From contig NZ_JACHXO010000004.1 in assembly GCF_014192155.1 (NCBI RefSeq), positions 124,001 to 188,000 of the forward strand: a stretch of 64,000 nt of DNA, read 5' to 3'. Under the pieces are notes generated by a model. The model was given only the letters and a program-made list of their open reading frames with translations, did no database searches and was not told where the DNA came from. Below, in pieces: positions 16,191 through 24,451 of the stretch (its first letter is position 1; each line of letters starts with the position of its first letter). A program made the position numbers and the translations under genes. This stretch comes from Roseateles terrae. GTDB taxonomy: Bacteria > Pseudomonadota > Gammaproteobacteria > Burkholderiales > Burkholderiaceae_C.

Positions 16191-17555
16191 ATGTGTGACA
16201 AGCCCACCCTGTTCAGCCGCCTGCCCCTGGCCGAGCCTCTGCCCGCCAGGTCGGGACTCGAAGTCTCTGCCCGCGCCATCGCCGGCCTGCCCACCCCCCC
16301 CGCCTCCAGCCCCGCCGACGCGCCGCCCATCGAGCTGCCCACAGCCCGCGGTTCCCGTCGCCGTCGACTATGGGAGCTCCCCACCCAGTCGCTCTGCCCG
16401 GTCATCGGCGTCTGCCTGCCGATGCAGCTGCTGCGCCGCCGGCTGGGCAAGCTGCTGGGTGGTCAGGCCCAGGCCAACGACTATGAACTGCATTGCGGCG
16501 CCATCAATGAATGCGGCCATCGAGGACCCGTCGCCGAAGCACTGCAGAAGGAGCTGGATCAGCGTTATGCCATCGCCCTGAAGCAGTCGTCCCAGCACAA
16601 GACACCGGAGGCCCTGGGTCGGTTCTGGACCGCCGCCCAGAACGGCAACGATGTGGCCGGCGCCCTGTGGTCCACCCTGACCCATGCCCGTTGCGATGCC
16701 GCCTTGCAGGAGCAGGTGCTGCGAGACATCCACATGCTGCAGCATCAGGTGGGCGCCGCCAACCGTGCCGACCTGCAGCGCATGGATGCCCTGGAAGATG
16801 AGAACGCCGTGCTGGGCCGTGAGCTCGCACTGGCCCAGTCCCGCAGCACCCGTTTGCTGGCCGAGCGGGCCCAGCAGCTGGAGGCGAGTCAGGCCGAGTG
16901 CCTGCGCCTGCGCGGAGAGCTGATGGCGCGGGACATGATGATGGCCGGACTTCGCGACGAGCTGCAGCAGCTGGAAGACAGCGTCCCGGGTCTTCGCCAC
17001 CGCCATGAGCAGGCCCGGCAACTGCAGCATCAGCAGGACCGCATCCACCAGCTGGAGCGCGCCCTGCTGACGGCGCAGCAGACGGCCGAGCGGGAGCAGC
17101 GCCGCTCGCTCGAACTACAGCGGCAGCTGGAGGCGATGGAAGCCCGCGCGCATCAACCGCTGGAGGAGATGACCGTGTCAGAACCGTCACTCCCGTCGCT
17201 GGACGAGCGCGCCGTACTCTGTGTGGGGGGCCGCCCGGCGGTGGTGCCGATCTACCGGCAACTGATTGAACGCACCGGCGGCCGCTTCCTGCATCACGAT
17301 GGCGGCGAAGAAGATGCGGTGACCAAGCTCGACGCCAGCCTCGCTGCCGCGGATCTGGTGATCTGCCAGACCGGCTGCATCAGTCACGATGCGTATTGGC
17401 GGGTGAAGGACCATTGCAAGCGGCATGGCAAGCAATGCGTGTTTGTGGATAAACCCAGCGCCAGTGGCCTGCGGCGAGCCCTGTGCACCCTCAAGGAAGA
17501 GAGCGCCGTACCCGAGCCCCCCGAGGCGCCGCCGCACGCCATCAGCAGCAAGTGA
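16191..17555 (+). CDS. Coiled-coil DUF2325 protein at the end of the heme operon
   Basis: A 454-residue soluble protein. A Pro/Ala-rich N-terminus (1-60) is followed by a Cys/His-containing helical domain (about 65-195: Cys69-Pro70, His101-Cys102, His110, His165, Cys168, His181, His185), a long Gln/Glu/Leu-rich coiled coil (about 200-320) and a C-terminal DUF2325 domain (341-436: VLCVGGRPAVVPIYRQLIE, FLHHDGG, CQTGCISHDAYWRVKDHC). The role of DUF2325 is not established. AAGGAG precedes the ATG, 21 nt after the tonB stop, so it is probably the last gene of the heme transcript. The Cys/His residues could bind heme or metal; that is inference only. Confidence 0.85.
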   Translation: MCDKPTLFSRLPLAEPLPARSGLEVSARAIAGLPTPPASSPADAPPIELPTARGSRRRRLWELPTQSLCPVIGVCLPMQLLRRRLGKLLGGQAQANDYELHCGAINECGHRGPVAEALQKELDQRYAIALKQSSQHKTPEALGRFWTAAQNGNDVAGALWSTLTHARCDAALQEQVLRDIHMLQHQVGAANRADLQRMDALEDENAVLGRELALAQSRSTRLLAERAQQLEASQAECLRLRGELMARDMMMAGLRDELQQLEDSVPGLRHRHEQARQLQHQQDRIHQLERALLTAQQTAEREQRRSLELQRQLEAMEARAHQPLEEMTVSEPSLPSLDERAVLCVGGRPAVVPIYRQLIERTGGRFLHHDGGEEDAVTKLDASLAAADLVICQTGCISHDAYWRVKDHCKRHGKQCVFVDKPSASGLRRALCTLKEESAVPEPPEAPPHAISSK

Positions 17556-17586
17556 CCCGAGCAGCCCCTGATCCGCGCCGCCAAGG

Positions 17587-18075
17587 TCATTCCGCCGGGC
17601 CGGCCTCCACCAGCCGATCCAGCAGGACCACCGCCGCGCGAAGCGTGTCCTGCTCCTGCTGCGTGAACTGCGCGGTGATCGCCTGGGCCAGCCATTGCGT
17701 CCGGCGCCGTCGGCCTGCAGCCGCCTCGGCTTGCCCGGCGGGTGTGAGCTCCACCAGAAAGCCTCGCCCGTCCGCAGGATCCGGACGTCGCTCGACCTGA
17801 CCCAGCGCTTCCATCCGCCCCACGACGAGCCGCATGGATTGATGGGACACCCCCCGGCTGTCCGCCAGCGCGGCCACGCTGACAGGCCCGTTTCGATCCA
17901 GCTGCGCCAGGGCATCGCCTTGCGCCGACGACTGGGTGCCGGAGGCCTGCCGGACCGCCCGCACCAGGCGACCCACCACGTCTCGCAAAGATTCGGCCAA
18001 CTGCGCCACATCGTCTTCAGTCGCGGACGCAACCGCTCCACGCGACGACGGCTCTGAATCCGGACGATTGCTCAT
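17587..18075 (-). CDS. MarR family transcriptional regulator
   Basis: A 162-residue winged-helix regulator. The DNA-binding part is visible at about residues 60-110 (PVSVAALADSRGVSHQSMRLVVGRMEALGQVERRPDPADGRGFLVELTPAG), with the wing DPADGRG characteristic of MarR proteins. N- and C-terminal helices would form the dimer interface. Its ATG overlaps the stop of the SnoaL-like gene by 4 nt, so both are one operon. It probably represses its own operon or responds to a small phenolic or aromatic ligand; the ligand is unknown. It is convergent with the DUF2325 gene, 31 nt apart. Confidence 0.9.
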   Translation of the reverse strand: MSNRPDSEPSSRGAVASATEDDVAQLAESLRDVVGRLVRAVRQASGTQSSAQGDALAQLDRNGPVSVAALADSRGVSHQSMRLVVGRMEALGQVERRPDPADGRGFLVELTPAGQAEAAAGRRRRTQWLAQAITAQFTQQEQDTLRAAVVLLDRLVEAGPAE

Positions 18076-18491
18076 GCTCGTGCCGCTTGAAGACGCGCCA
18101 GAACGCTCGGCAGGGTGTTGATTCCCCAGTGCTCCACATATTGGCCCCCCTGCACTCGAACAATGTCGATCACTTCAATGGCGAGCTCGCGGCCGGTGGG
18201 CGGTACCCCCATCAGCGTTGCGGTATGCCGGCCGCTGACCGTCTTCCGTGTGGTCACCTTGTCGCCTTCACAGACCTGATCGTGGATCGTCACGCGCAGA
18301 TCGCTCAGCGCCGGGCGCAGCACCTGATCAAAGGTATTCCACAGGCCTTCGGGCCCATCTGGCGCGCCCGCCGGCGCAGACCGGTTCACGAATTGGGGGG
18401 CGACCAGCTCATCAAAGGCGGCCCGGCGTCCCTCCTGAATGACTTCCTGATTGAAACGCTGGACGACCTGCTTCGGGTTCAACGGCGACAT
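18072..18491 (-). CDS. SnoaL-like ester cyclase family protein
   Basis: A 139-residue alpha+beta barrel protein of the NTF2/SnoaL superfamily. Recognisable parts are VVQRFNQEVIQEGRRAAFDELVAPQFVNRSAP at the N-terminus, a VTIHDQVCEGDKVTTRKTVSGRHTATLMGVPPTGR core and HWGINTLPSVL at the end. Family members act as cyclases, isomerases or small-molecule binders. It is the first gene of a two-gene unit with the MarR regulator. The actual substrate cannot be inferred. Confidence 0.85.
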   Translation of the reverse strand: MSPLNPKQVVQRFNQEVIQEGRRAAFDELVAPQFVNRSAPAGAPDGPEGLWNTFDQVLRPALSDLRVTIHDQVCEGDKVTTRKTVSGRHTATLMGVPPTGRELAIEVIDIVRVQGGQYVEHWGINTLPSVLARLQAARA

Positions 18492-18578
18492 GACAGCTCC
18501 TTGCCGTTCGACATTGAACGGGTTGACGCCGATTTTATACAGCCTAGTTGTATATATTCAAGCGGTCGCTCGTCAGGG

Positions 18579-19622
18579 TCAAACCTTCGCCGCCCCCGGC
18601 TGGGGCACCGGCTCCGACCGCGTCGGCCCATTGCGTCCCTGCGCGGCCAGATGCCGCCGGGAACCCAGACGCTCCGCATACAGCCAGGTGAACTCAGCGC
18701 CCACCAGAAAGACCTGCGCCGAGTAATAGACCCACACAAAAATCACCGCCACCGAGCCCGCCGCGCCGAATCCGCTGGCGACCCCGGTCTTGCCGATGTA
18801 GAGCCCGATCAGCACCCGCCCAATGGTGAACAGCAGCGCCGTCACCGCCGCCCCCACCCAGACGTCCGACCATGCCACCTTCACCCGCGGCATCACCTGA
18901 TAGATCAGCGCAAAGACCGCCGTGGTCATCGCAAACCCCACGCCGGCATTGATCACCTGCAGCAGCCATTCCCAGCCCCCGAACCAGCCGCCCCACCACT
19001 TGCCCAGCGCCGACACCACGGCCCCGGTCACCAGCGACACCAGCAGCAGGAAGGCCACGCCGACGATCATGCCGAAGCTCAGCAGCCGCGCCCGCAGCAG
19101 ATTCCAGATGCCGCTCGTGCGCGCCCGTGCCGGCGCGCGCCAGATGCGATCGAGTGCATCCTGCAACTCAGCGAACACAGTCGTTGCGCCGATCAGAAGA
19201 ATCACCACCCCAATGACCGTGCCCAGAATGCCAGTGCTGGGTTTGCTCACATGGGCCAGCATCTCCTGGATGCCCTCCGCTGCCTGCGTCCCCATCAGCC
19301 CGTCGATCTGCCCGAACAGCTCGCCGCGCACCGCATCCTCGCCGAAGACCAGACCCGCGAGCGAGATCACGATGACCAGCAGCGGCCCCAGCGAAAACAC
19401 CGAGTAGTAAGACAGCGCCGCACCCATGCTGGGCGCGTAGTCGTCGATCCAGGCGGACAAGGCATCCTTGACCAATGCCCACCAGGTGCGCGGCGAGCGG
19501 CGCGACCACCGGACCGCTGATGCGGGTGCGGCTGTGCCAGCTCCGGCGTCGGCCGCAAGTTCAGACTTGGACGGTCGGCCATCGGGGGCCGCAGGCGAGG
19601 CATTGGAGTGAATGACGGACAT
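18579..19622 (-). CDS. YihY/BrkB family inner-membrane protein
   Basis: A 347-residue polytopic membrane protein of the YihY (formerly ribonuclease BN, BrkB) family. The start at 19622 gives MSVIHSNASP, a 50-residue cytoplasmic tail and then the family signature DDYAPSMGAALSYYSVFSLGPLLVIVISLAG. Six transmembrane helices follow, including FVWVYYSAQVFLVGAEFTWLYAERLGSR near the C-terminus. A longer frame to 19766 lacks conserved sequence and is not used. The function is unproven for the family (possibly transport or envelope maintenance). It is monocistronic as far as seen. Confidence 0.88.
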   Translation of the reverse strand: MSVIHSNASPAAPDGRPSKSELAADAGAGTAAPASAVRWSRRSPRTWWALVKDALSAWIDDYAPSMGAALSYYSVFSLGPLLVIVISLAGLVFGEDAVRGELFGQIDGLMGTQAAEGIQEMLAHVSKPSTGILGTVIGVVILLIGATTVFAELQDALDRIWRAPARARTSGIWNLLRARLLSFGMIVGVAFLLLVSLVTGAVVSALGKWWGGWFGGWEWLLQVINAGVGFAMTTAVFALIYQVMPRVKVAWSDVWVGAAVTALLFTIGRVLIGLYIGKTGVASGFGAAGSVAVIFVWVYYSAQVFLVGAEFTWLYAERLGSRRHLAAQGRNGPTRSEPVPQPGAAKV

Positions 19623-19868
19623 GGCGCACAAGGGTTGGCAGCGTCCCGCTGGTCGGCAACCGGCGCTCCCACTCAGCGACTGTCTGGCGACTCGACAAAC
19701 GACCCCTGTTTGACGCACAGTCGGCCAGACCTTGATGTCGGCCGTGACAGCCCGGCCGCCCCACACCGGCGGCAGTGACTTGCCAGCATCTACCCGGTTT
19801 CAGGCGAAGCGGCCAGTTCCCTGGCCGCGCCCCGGCGTTCAGCCCTGTGTCCCTTCTATGGAGCCCCC

Positions 19869-20246
19869 ATGTTCGACCACGTCAAATTCGGAGTGCGTGA
19901 CTACGCCGTCAGCAAGGCGTTTTATCTAAAGGCCCTGGCGCCGCTCGGCATCACCGGGAGCCACGAGGCCGGAGGCGGTATCGAGATCGTCGGACGCGGC
20001 GACTCATCGCTCTGCCTGGAGCCCACCACCGGCACACCGCTGCCACTGCATATCGCTTTCATTGCCGACAGCCGGGAGATGGTGGACGCCTTCCATCGCG
20101 CCGCGCTGGAAGCAGGGGGCACCGACCATGGCGCGCCGGGTTACCGCCCGCGGTACCACGCCGGTTACTATGCGGCGTTCATCCTCGACCCCGACGGCCA
20201 CAACATCGAAGCGGTGTTTCATGACCGCTCCAGGACGTCGGGCTGA
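19869..20246 (+). CDS. VOC (glyoxalase-fold) family protein
   Basis: A 125-residue protein of the vicinal-oxygen-chelate fold. Both beta-alpha-beta modules are visible: FDHVKFGVRDYAVSKAFYLKALAPLG and HIAFIADSREMVDAFHRAALEAGG. The ending GYYAAFILDPDGHNIEAVFH is the typical VOC C-terminus, with His5-equivalent and Glu metal-ligand positions. Proteins of this compact type are found in antibiotic resistance or degradation enzymes, but many remain unassigned. The start follows GGAGCCCCC at 19861. Confidence 0.88.
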   Translation: MFDHVKFGVRDYAVSKAFYLKALAPLGITGSHEAGGGIEIVGRGDSSLCLEPTTGTPLPLHIAFIADSREMVDAFHRAALEAGGTDHGAPGYRPRYHAGYYAAFILDPDGHNIEAVFHDRSRTSG

Positions 20247-20274
20247 CGCTCAATGACTCCGCAGTGCGAAAGAC

Positions 20275-20595
20275 ATGGCCCAAGGTAAACGGATCTCTGT
20301 CGACATCAATGAAGGCGCTCTGACTGCCATTCGCGATCTGGGTGTACAGGCGAAGTCGGCTCGCGTGGCGGCGGGCGACAGCCAGGGCACGGCGGCCACC
20401 CGGCTCGGCGTACATGTACAGACGATCGGCCGCATTGAAGCGGGCGAGGCCGGCGTCGCCATTGGCCATGTGTTCGGACTGCTCGCGCTCTACGGCGTGT
20501 TGCCCTCCGCTTCGCCGATGACTGGAGCTTCCGCCACGGGGACCACCGCCCTGCCAGTGACCGGGGCGCTCCCACCCGCCAGTCGGGTCACCTGA
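20275..20595 (+). CDS. Small XRE-type helix-turn-helix protein
   Basis: A 106-residue protein with a lambda-repressor-like HTH near residues 24-70: ARVAAGDSQGTAATRLGVHVQTIGRIEAGEAGVAIGHVFGLLALYG. The pattern resembles solo HipB-like antitoxin regulators, but no hipA or other toxin follows. The C-terminal ~30 residues are Thr/Ala/Pro-rich and probably disordered. It begins 28 nt after the VOC gene on the same strand, so the two could be co-transcribed. Target genes are unknown. Confidence 0.75.
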   Translation: MAQGKRISVDINEGALTAIRDLGVQAKSARVAAGDSQGTAATRLGVHVQTIGRIEAGEAGVAIGHVFGLLALYGVLPSASPMTGASATGTTALPVTGALPPASRVT

Positions 20596-20769
20596 GGGGC
20601 GCCCGCGCCGGCTTCCACCCGCGCCCGTCTCCACCGGCTCGCCATCCGCCAATGAGGGCGGACCGGCGCCTTCAAAATCTGCAACGCCTGTTTCCGCACG
20701 GACATATCGCCCGTGCGTCAGGTACGCTCACGCCAGCAAGGGGACCGAAGTCCCCAATGAGGTTGATTC

Positions 20770-22965
20770 ATGGTCATCGAAAGGCTCTGGCTTCGCTGGC
20801 TGGTGGCTGCGGGCGTCCTGGGTGCCGCCACCTGGCTCAACATGCTGCTGCAGCCGTCGCTGGATGGCCGCGCGCCCTTGCTGCCTTATTTCCCGGCGCT
20901 GGTGATCGTCGGTCTGACCTGCGGGCTGAGCTCAGCGCTGATGCTGCTGCTCGGCGCCTGCCTCTGCGTGATGTATTGGTGGATCAAACCTCTTGGTGTG
21001 ATCTGGCCGGTCGAATCGCTGGCGGATGCCCTGCTGCTGGTGCTGTTCATCTGCGCCGGGCTGCTGGTCTCCATCGTCTCGGCCTGGGCGGGGCGTCTCA
21101 TGGAGAAAGAACGCCTGATCCGCCGCCGACTCAATCTCGCGCTCGCGGCCGGCCGCATGGTGACCTGGGACTGGGATGTCGCCACCGGCTTTGCCACCAC
21201 GGCGGGCGGCGTGCATGAGCTCTTCGGCACCCGCTGGAAAACGATGGACGACATGCTGGCCAACCTGCCGGCCGAGGACGCCCATCGATTCCGCGAGCGT
21301 TATCAATATGCGGTGAATGCCGGCGGACGTTTCAGCGTCTCCGCGCCGATGACACGACCGGACAACGGCGACGTGGTGTGGACCCAGATGGACGGCTACG
21401 TCACCCTGGACGCCAAGGGCCGCGCTGCCCATGCCTACGGCGTGACGGTGGACGTCACGGCGCAGCAGCAAGCGCTGCGCGCCAGCCAGGCCGCCGAGGA
21501 GCGTTTCCATCTGGCGCTCGAAAGCGGCAAGGTGATGGCCTGGGAATGTGATCCGCAGGGACGCTACACCTGGGCCTACAACGTGCCGATGGGCCTGACC
21601 CGGGAAAGCCTGATCGGCGCGGAGGTCGGCAGCCTGGTCGGCCAGCCGGAATATGCACAGATCATCCGCGACGCGGCGGTGTCCGGGGACACGGTCAATG
21701 TCGCCCAACATGCCACCCATGCCGGCGGCACCTTCCACCTGCTCACCTCGCTCAAACCGGTGAAGGATGCGGACGGTCGGGTGCGGCGGGTGCTGGGCGC
21801 GACGGTGGACGTCACCGAGCTCACCGCGGCGCAGGAACAGTTGCGTCATGAAAACCAGCGCAAGGACGCCTTCCTGGCCACGCTGGCGCATGAGCTTCGC
21901 AACCCCATGGCGCCCATCCGGTATGCGGTGACCATGCTGCGCCAGGCTCAGAGCGATGACCTGCGGCAGCGCGCGGTCGACATCATTGCCCGCCAATCGG
22001 CGCACATGGCGCGGCTGCTGGACGATCTGCTGGACATGAGCCGCATCACCCGCAACGTGATCGAGCTCAAGCGGCAGGTGATCGACCTGCGCGCGGTGGT
22101 GCGCCAGGCGCTGGAGGCGGTGGAGCCTCTGTACAGCCAGATGAAGCACCAGGTCTCGCTCTCCCTGCCGGCCACGCCGGTGCTGGTCGATGGCGATCCC
22201 ACCCGGCTGCAGCAGGTGCTGTCCAACCTGCTGGACAACGCCGCCAAGTATTCTCCGATCCCCGGCGAGGTGCGGGTGGAAGTGGCGGTTGATCACCGCC
22301 ATGCGAAGGTCACCGTCACCGACACCGGCATCGGCATCTCCCCCGACAAACAGCCGCAGGTCTTCGAGCTGTTCACACGCCTGGAGGACAAGGGGGCCGG
22401 CCCGTCGGGCCTGGGCATAGGCCTGGCGGTGTCGCGCCAGCTGGTGCTGCTGCATGGCGGCAGCATCCATGTGGAGAGCGAAGGCGCAGGCCGTGGCAGC
22501 CGCTTTGTGGTGTGTCTGCCGCAGGTGGAGGCGCCGGTGCAGACGGCGGAGGAGCGGAGCCCGCCCGCCGTGGCGCAGGCATCTTCCTCCGACCGCCGGG
22601 TGCTGGTGGTGGACGACAACACCGATGCGGCGGACACCTTGTCCGAGGTGCTTCGCGGTGCGGGTTACGAGACGGTGGTGGCTTACAGCGGTGAAGAGGC
22701 GCTCGCCCGTTTCGAGCAGCTGCGGCCCCGCGCCGTGCTGCTGGACATCGGGTTGCCCGGGCTTTCGGGCCTGGAAGTGGCGCGACGGCTGCGCGCGCAG
22801 AACGGGGACGCCCCACTGACCTTGATCGCCATCACCGGTTGGGGACAGCATGCCGACCGTCAGGCGACGGCCCAGGCCGGGTTCGATGCGCATCTGGTCA
22901 AGCCGATCGAGTTTGCAGAGCTGGAACAGACGCTCGCCCGTCTGCTGGACGCCGCGCCGGCCTGA
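20770..22965 (+). CDS. Membrane-bound hybrid histidine kinase/response regulator
   Basis: A 731-residue sensor kinase with a built-in receiver. An N-terminal DUF4118-like region has three or four transmembrane helices (about 1-110). Two PAS-type sensor modules follow (about 118-235 and 240-352). The HisKA helix carries phospho-acceptor His374 (TLAHELRNPMAP), then a HATPase domain with N, G1 (DTGIGISPD) and G2 (GLGIGLAVSRQL) boxes (about 470-585). A REC domain occupies about 608-725, with phospho-acceptor Asp659 (LLDIGLPG) and the conserved Lys in LVKPIEF. GAGG lies 9 nt before the ATG. No cognate regulator gene is adjacent. Confidence 0.93.
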   Translation: MVIERLWLRWLVAAGVLGAATWLNMLLQPSLDGRAPLLPYFPALVIVGLTCGLSSALMLLLGACLCVMYWWIKPLGVIWPVESLADALLLVLFICAGLLVSIVSAWAGRLMEKERLIRRRLNLALAAGRMVTWDWDVATGFATTAGGVHELFGTRWKTMDDMLANLPAEDAHRFRERYQYAVNAGGRFSVSAPMTRPDNGDVVWTQMDGYVTLDAKGRAAHAYGVTVDVTAQQQALRASQAAEERFHLALESGKVMAWECDPQGRYTWAYNVPMGLTRESLIGAEVGSLVGQPEYAQIIRDAAVSGDTVNVAQHATHAGGTFHLLTSLKPVKDADGRVRRVLGATVDVTELTAAQEQLRHENQRKDAFLATLAHELRNPMAPIRYAVTMLRQAQSDDLRQRAVDIIARQSAHMARLLDDLLDMSRITRNVIELKRQVIDLRAVVRQALEAVEPLYSQMKHQVSLSLPATPVLVDGDPTRLQQVLSNLLDNAAKYSPIPGEVRVEVAVDHRHAKVTVTDTGIGISPDKQPQVFELFTRLEDKGAGPSGLGIGLAVSRQLVLLHGGSIHVESEGAGRGSRFVVCLPQVEAPVQTAEERSPPAVAQASSSDRRVLVVDDNTDAADTLSEVLRGAGYETVVAYSGEEALARFEQLRPRAVLLDIGLPGLSGLEVARRLRAQNGDAPLTLIAITGWGQHADRQATAQAGFDAHLVKPIEFAELEQTLARLLDAAPA

Positions 22966-23350
22966 GGCGTTCACAGGCAGTGACATCGCCGCTGACGCCG
23001 CAGCGGCGTTTGACGGGGGCCGGCGTCGCCATGGCCGGGTGTGGCGCGAATGCCGCGATCGCCCATGGCGAGCCGCCAAAAATGGAAACAGAAGGTGACG
23101 CCTGGGGCGCCGCCCCCTGTCAAAGGCCTGCATGGCCGATGCGGTCCCATCACGCGCCCGCCCCTCGGTGCGCCGTCTCGCTTGTCCCCTGGATCAGCGA
23201 TGCGGCAGAGCGCCTAGCTCAAGGACGCACTGCAGGCGTACAGCGACGGCCACCCATCAGTGGGAGTGGGGGACGCCCGTCCTTGCGATAAGGTGCGCGT
23301 CGCGTCCGGCGCGGCCGGAGGCTTTCTCTCCTTCCCCCTGGAGTCGCTCC
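22966..23350 (+). other. Intergenic region after the hybrid kinase
   Basis: 385 bases without a recognisable gene. A GC-rich inverted repeat near 22990-23010 (CGCCGCTGACGCCGCAGCGGCG) directly follows the kinase stop and may end its transcript. The remainder shows no known site. The GGAG before 23351 is the ribosome binding site of the lipoprotein gene. Confidence 0.5.
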
Positions 23351-24259
23351 ATGACCCACCTGTTGTCGCCGTCGTCCCCCGGCCTGTCCCTGCGCCCCGG
23401 CGCAGTCCTCTCCGCCCCTTCCCGTGTGGCCGCCAGAGCCGTCACGATGGCCGTGACGCTCGCCCTCGCCGGGCTGCTCGGCGCCTGTGGCAAACAGGGC
23501 GCGACGCTGGGCGAAGGCGGATCGGAAATCAGCGGCTCGGCGGGTCCCGCCGGTGCCAACAAGGCCAATCGTGAACTGATGAAGTGCGACGCCCCGGTCG
23601 CCACGCTTGCGCTGGTGGAGAACCCCAACGGCTACGTCACCACAGGCGCGAACAACCTGCCCTCGACCCCACTGCCGCTGGTGCGCCTGCTGGCGCAGCA
23701 AAGCGGCTGCTTCCGGGTGGTGGACCGTGCGGCGGGCCTGCGCGCCACCATCAAGGAGCAGGAACTCAAGGACGCCGGCATTCTTCGCAAGGAAGGCAGC
23801 ACCGTGTCCAAGGGCAAGGGCTATGAAGCGCAGTACACCCTGACGCCCAGCCTGACCTTCAGCGAACAGGACGCTGGCCGTCAGGTCGGGGGCCTGCTGG
23901 CGATGATCCCGGGACTGGCCCGTTTTGTCGGCGCCGCAGAGCATGTGAAGCTGAAAGAAGCGCAGGTGGCGCTGCTGCTGACCGACAACGAGACCACCGA
24001 ACAGGTGGCTGCCGCGACGGGCTCGGTCCGCGTGACCGACCTGGGCATGGGCGGGCTGGTGCTGGGCAAACTTGGCGGCGCTGCGGGCGCAGGCTGGGCC
24101 AACAGTAATGAGGCCAAGGTCATCGCCGCCGCGTTCCTGGACGCGCACAACCAATTGGTGGTGCAGGCCCGGGCGCTGGCCGCGAAGGACCTGCCGGAGC
24201 CGGTGCCCACCCGGAAAGTCAAAACCCATGAAGCGGGCGGCAAGAACATGGCGTCTTGA
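23351..24259 (+). CDS. CsgG-like outer-membrane lipoprotein
   Basis: A 302-residue predicted lipoprotein. The lipobox is LLGAC with Cys46; the ~45-residue leader is long, and a second ATG at residue 33 would give a shorter signal peptide, but GGAG supports 23351. The mature part carries the CsgG/HfaB-like pattern: CDAPVATLALVENP, LVRLLAQQSGCFRVVDRAAGL, then AQYTLTPSLTFSEQDAG and EAKVIAAAFLDAHNQLVVQ. CsgG-like proteins form or assist secretion channels or envelope assemblies. No curli genes are nearby, so the partner is unknown. Appears monocistronic. Confidence 0.75.
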   Translation: MTHLLSPSSPGLSLRPGAVLSAPSRVAARAVTMAVTLALAGLLGACGKQGATLGEGGSEISGSAGPAGANKANRELMKCDAPVATLALVENPNGYVTTGANNLPSTPLPLVRLLAQQSGCFRVVDRAAGLRATIKEQELKDAGILRKEGSTVSKGKGYEAQYTLTPSLTFSEQDAGRQVGGLLAMIPGLARFVGAAEHVKLKEAQVALLLTDNETTEQVAAATGSVRVTDLGMGGLVLGKLGGAAGAGWANSNEAKVIAAAFLDAHNQLVVQARALAAKDLPEPVPTRKVKTHEAGGKNMAS

Positions 24260-24339
24260 GCCGGGTCCAGGCGCCAAGGCTTGAGGCGCCTGGCTCCGCC
24301 CGCGGCTTCGCGCGGCGCTGCGTCACATCCCCGCCCGCC

Positions 24340-24388
24340 GCGGACTGCGGACTGCGGACTGTGGGCTGCGGACTGCGGGCTGCCGGCT
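24340..24388. repeat. Seven tandem 7-bp units (GCGGACT)
   Basis: Units GCGGACT x3, GTGGGCT, GCGGACT, GCGGGCT, GCCGGCT follow one another exactly. They lie between the convergent 3' ends of the CsgG-like lipoprotein gene and the ChaN gene. No coding role is supported. Confidence 0.8.
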
Positions 24389-24451
24389 GACAGGCCGCGG
24401 CCTGCGGCAGGGCCGTGGGCTCATCGGCCGCGGCTTGGCTTGGTCTGACCG

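Noticed and set aside
17187-18041. 284-codon minus-strand frame overlapping the MarR gene and DUF2325 gene
   Set aside because: The MarR frame in the same place has a proper winged-helix domain; this frame does not.
20932-23133. Long open frame antisense to the hybrid kinase (733 codons)
   Set aside because: No domain or start signal; it exists only because of the codon bias of the kinase gene.
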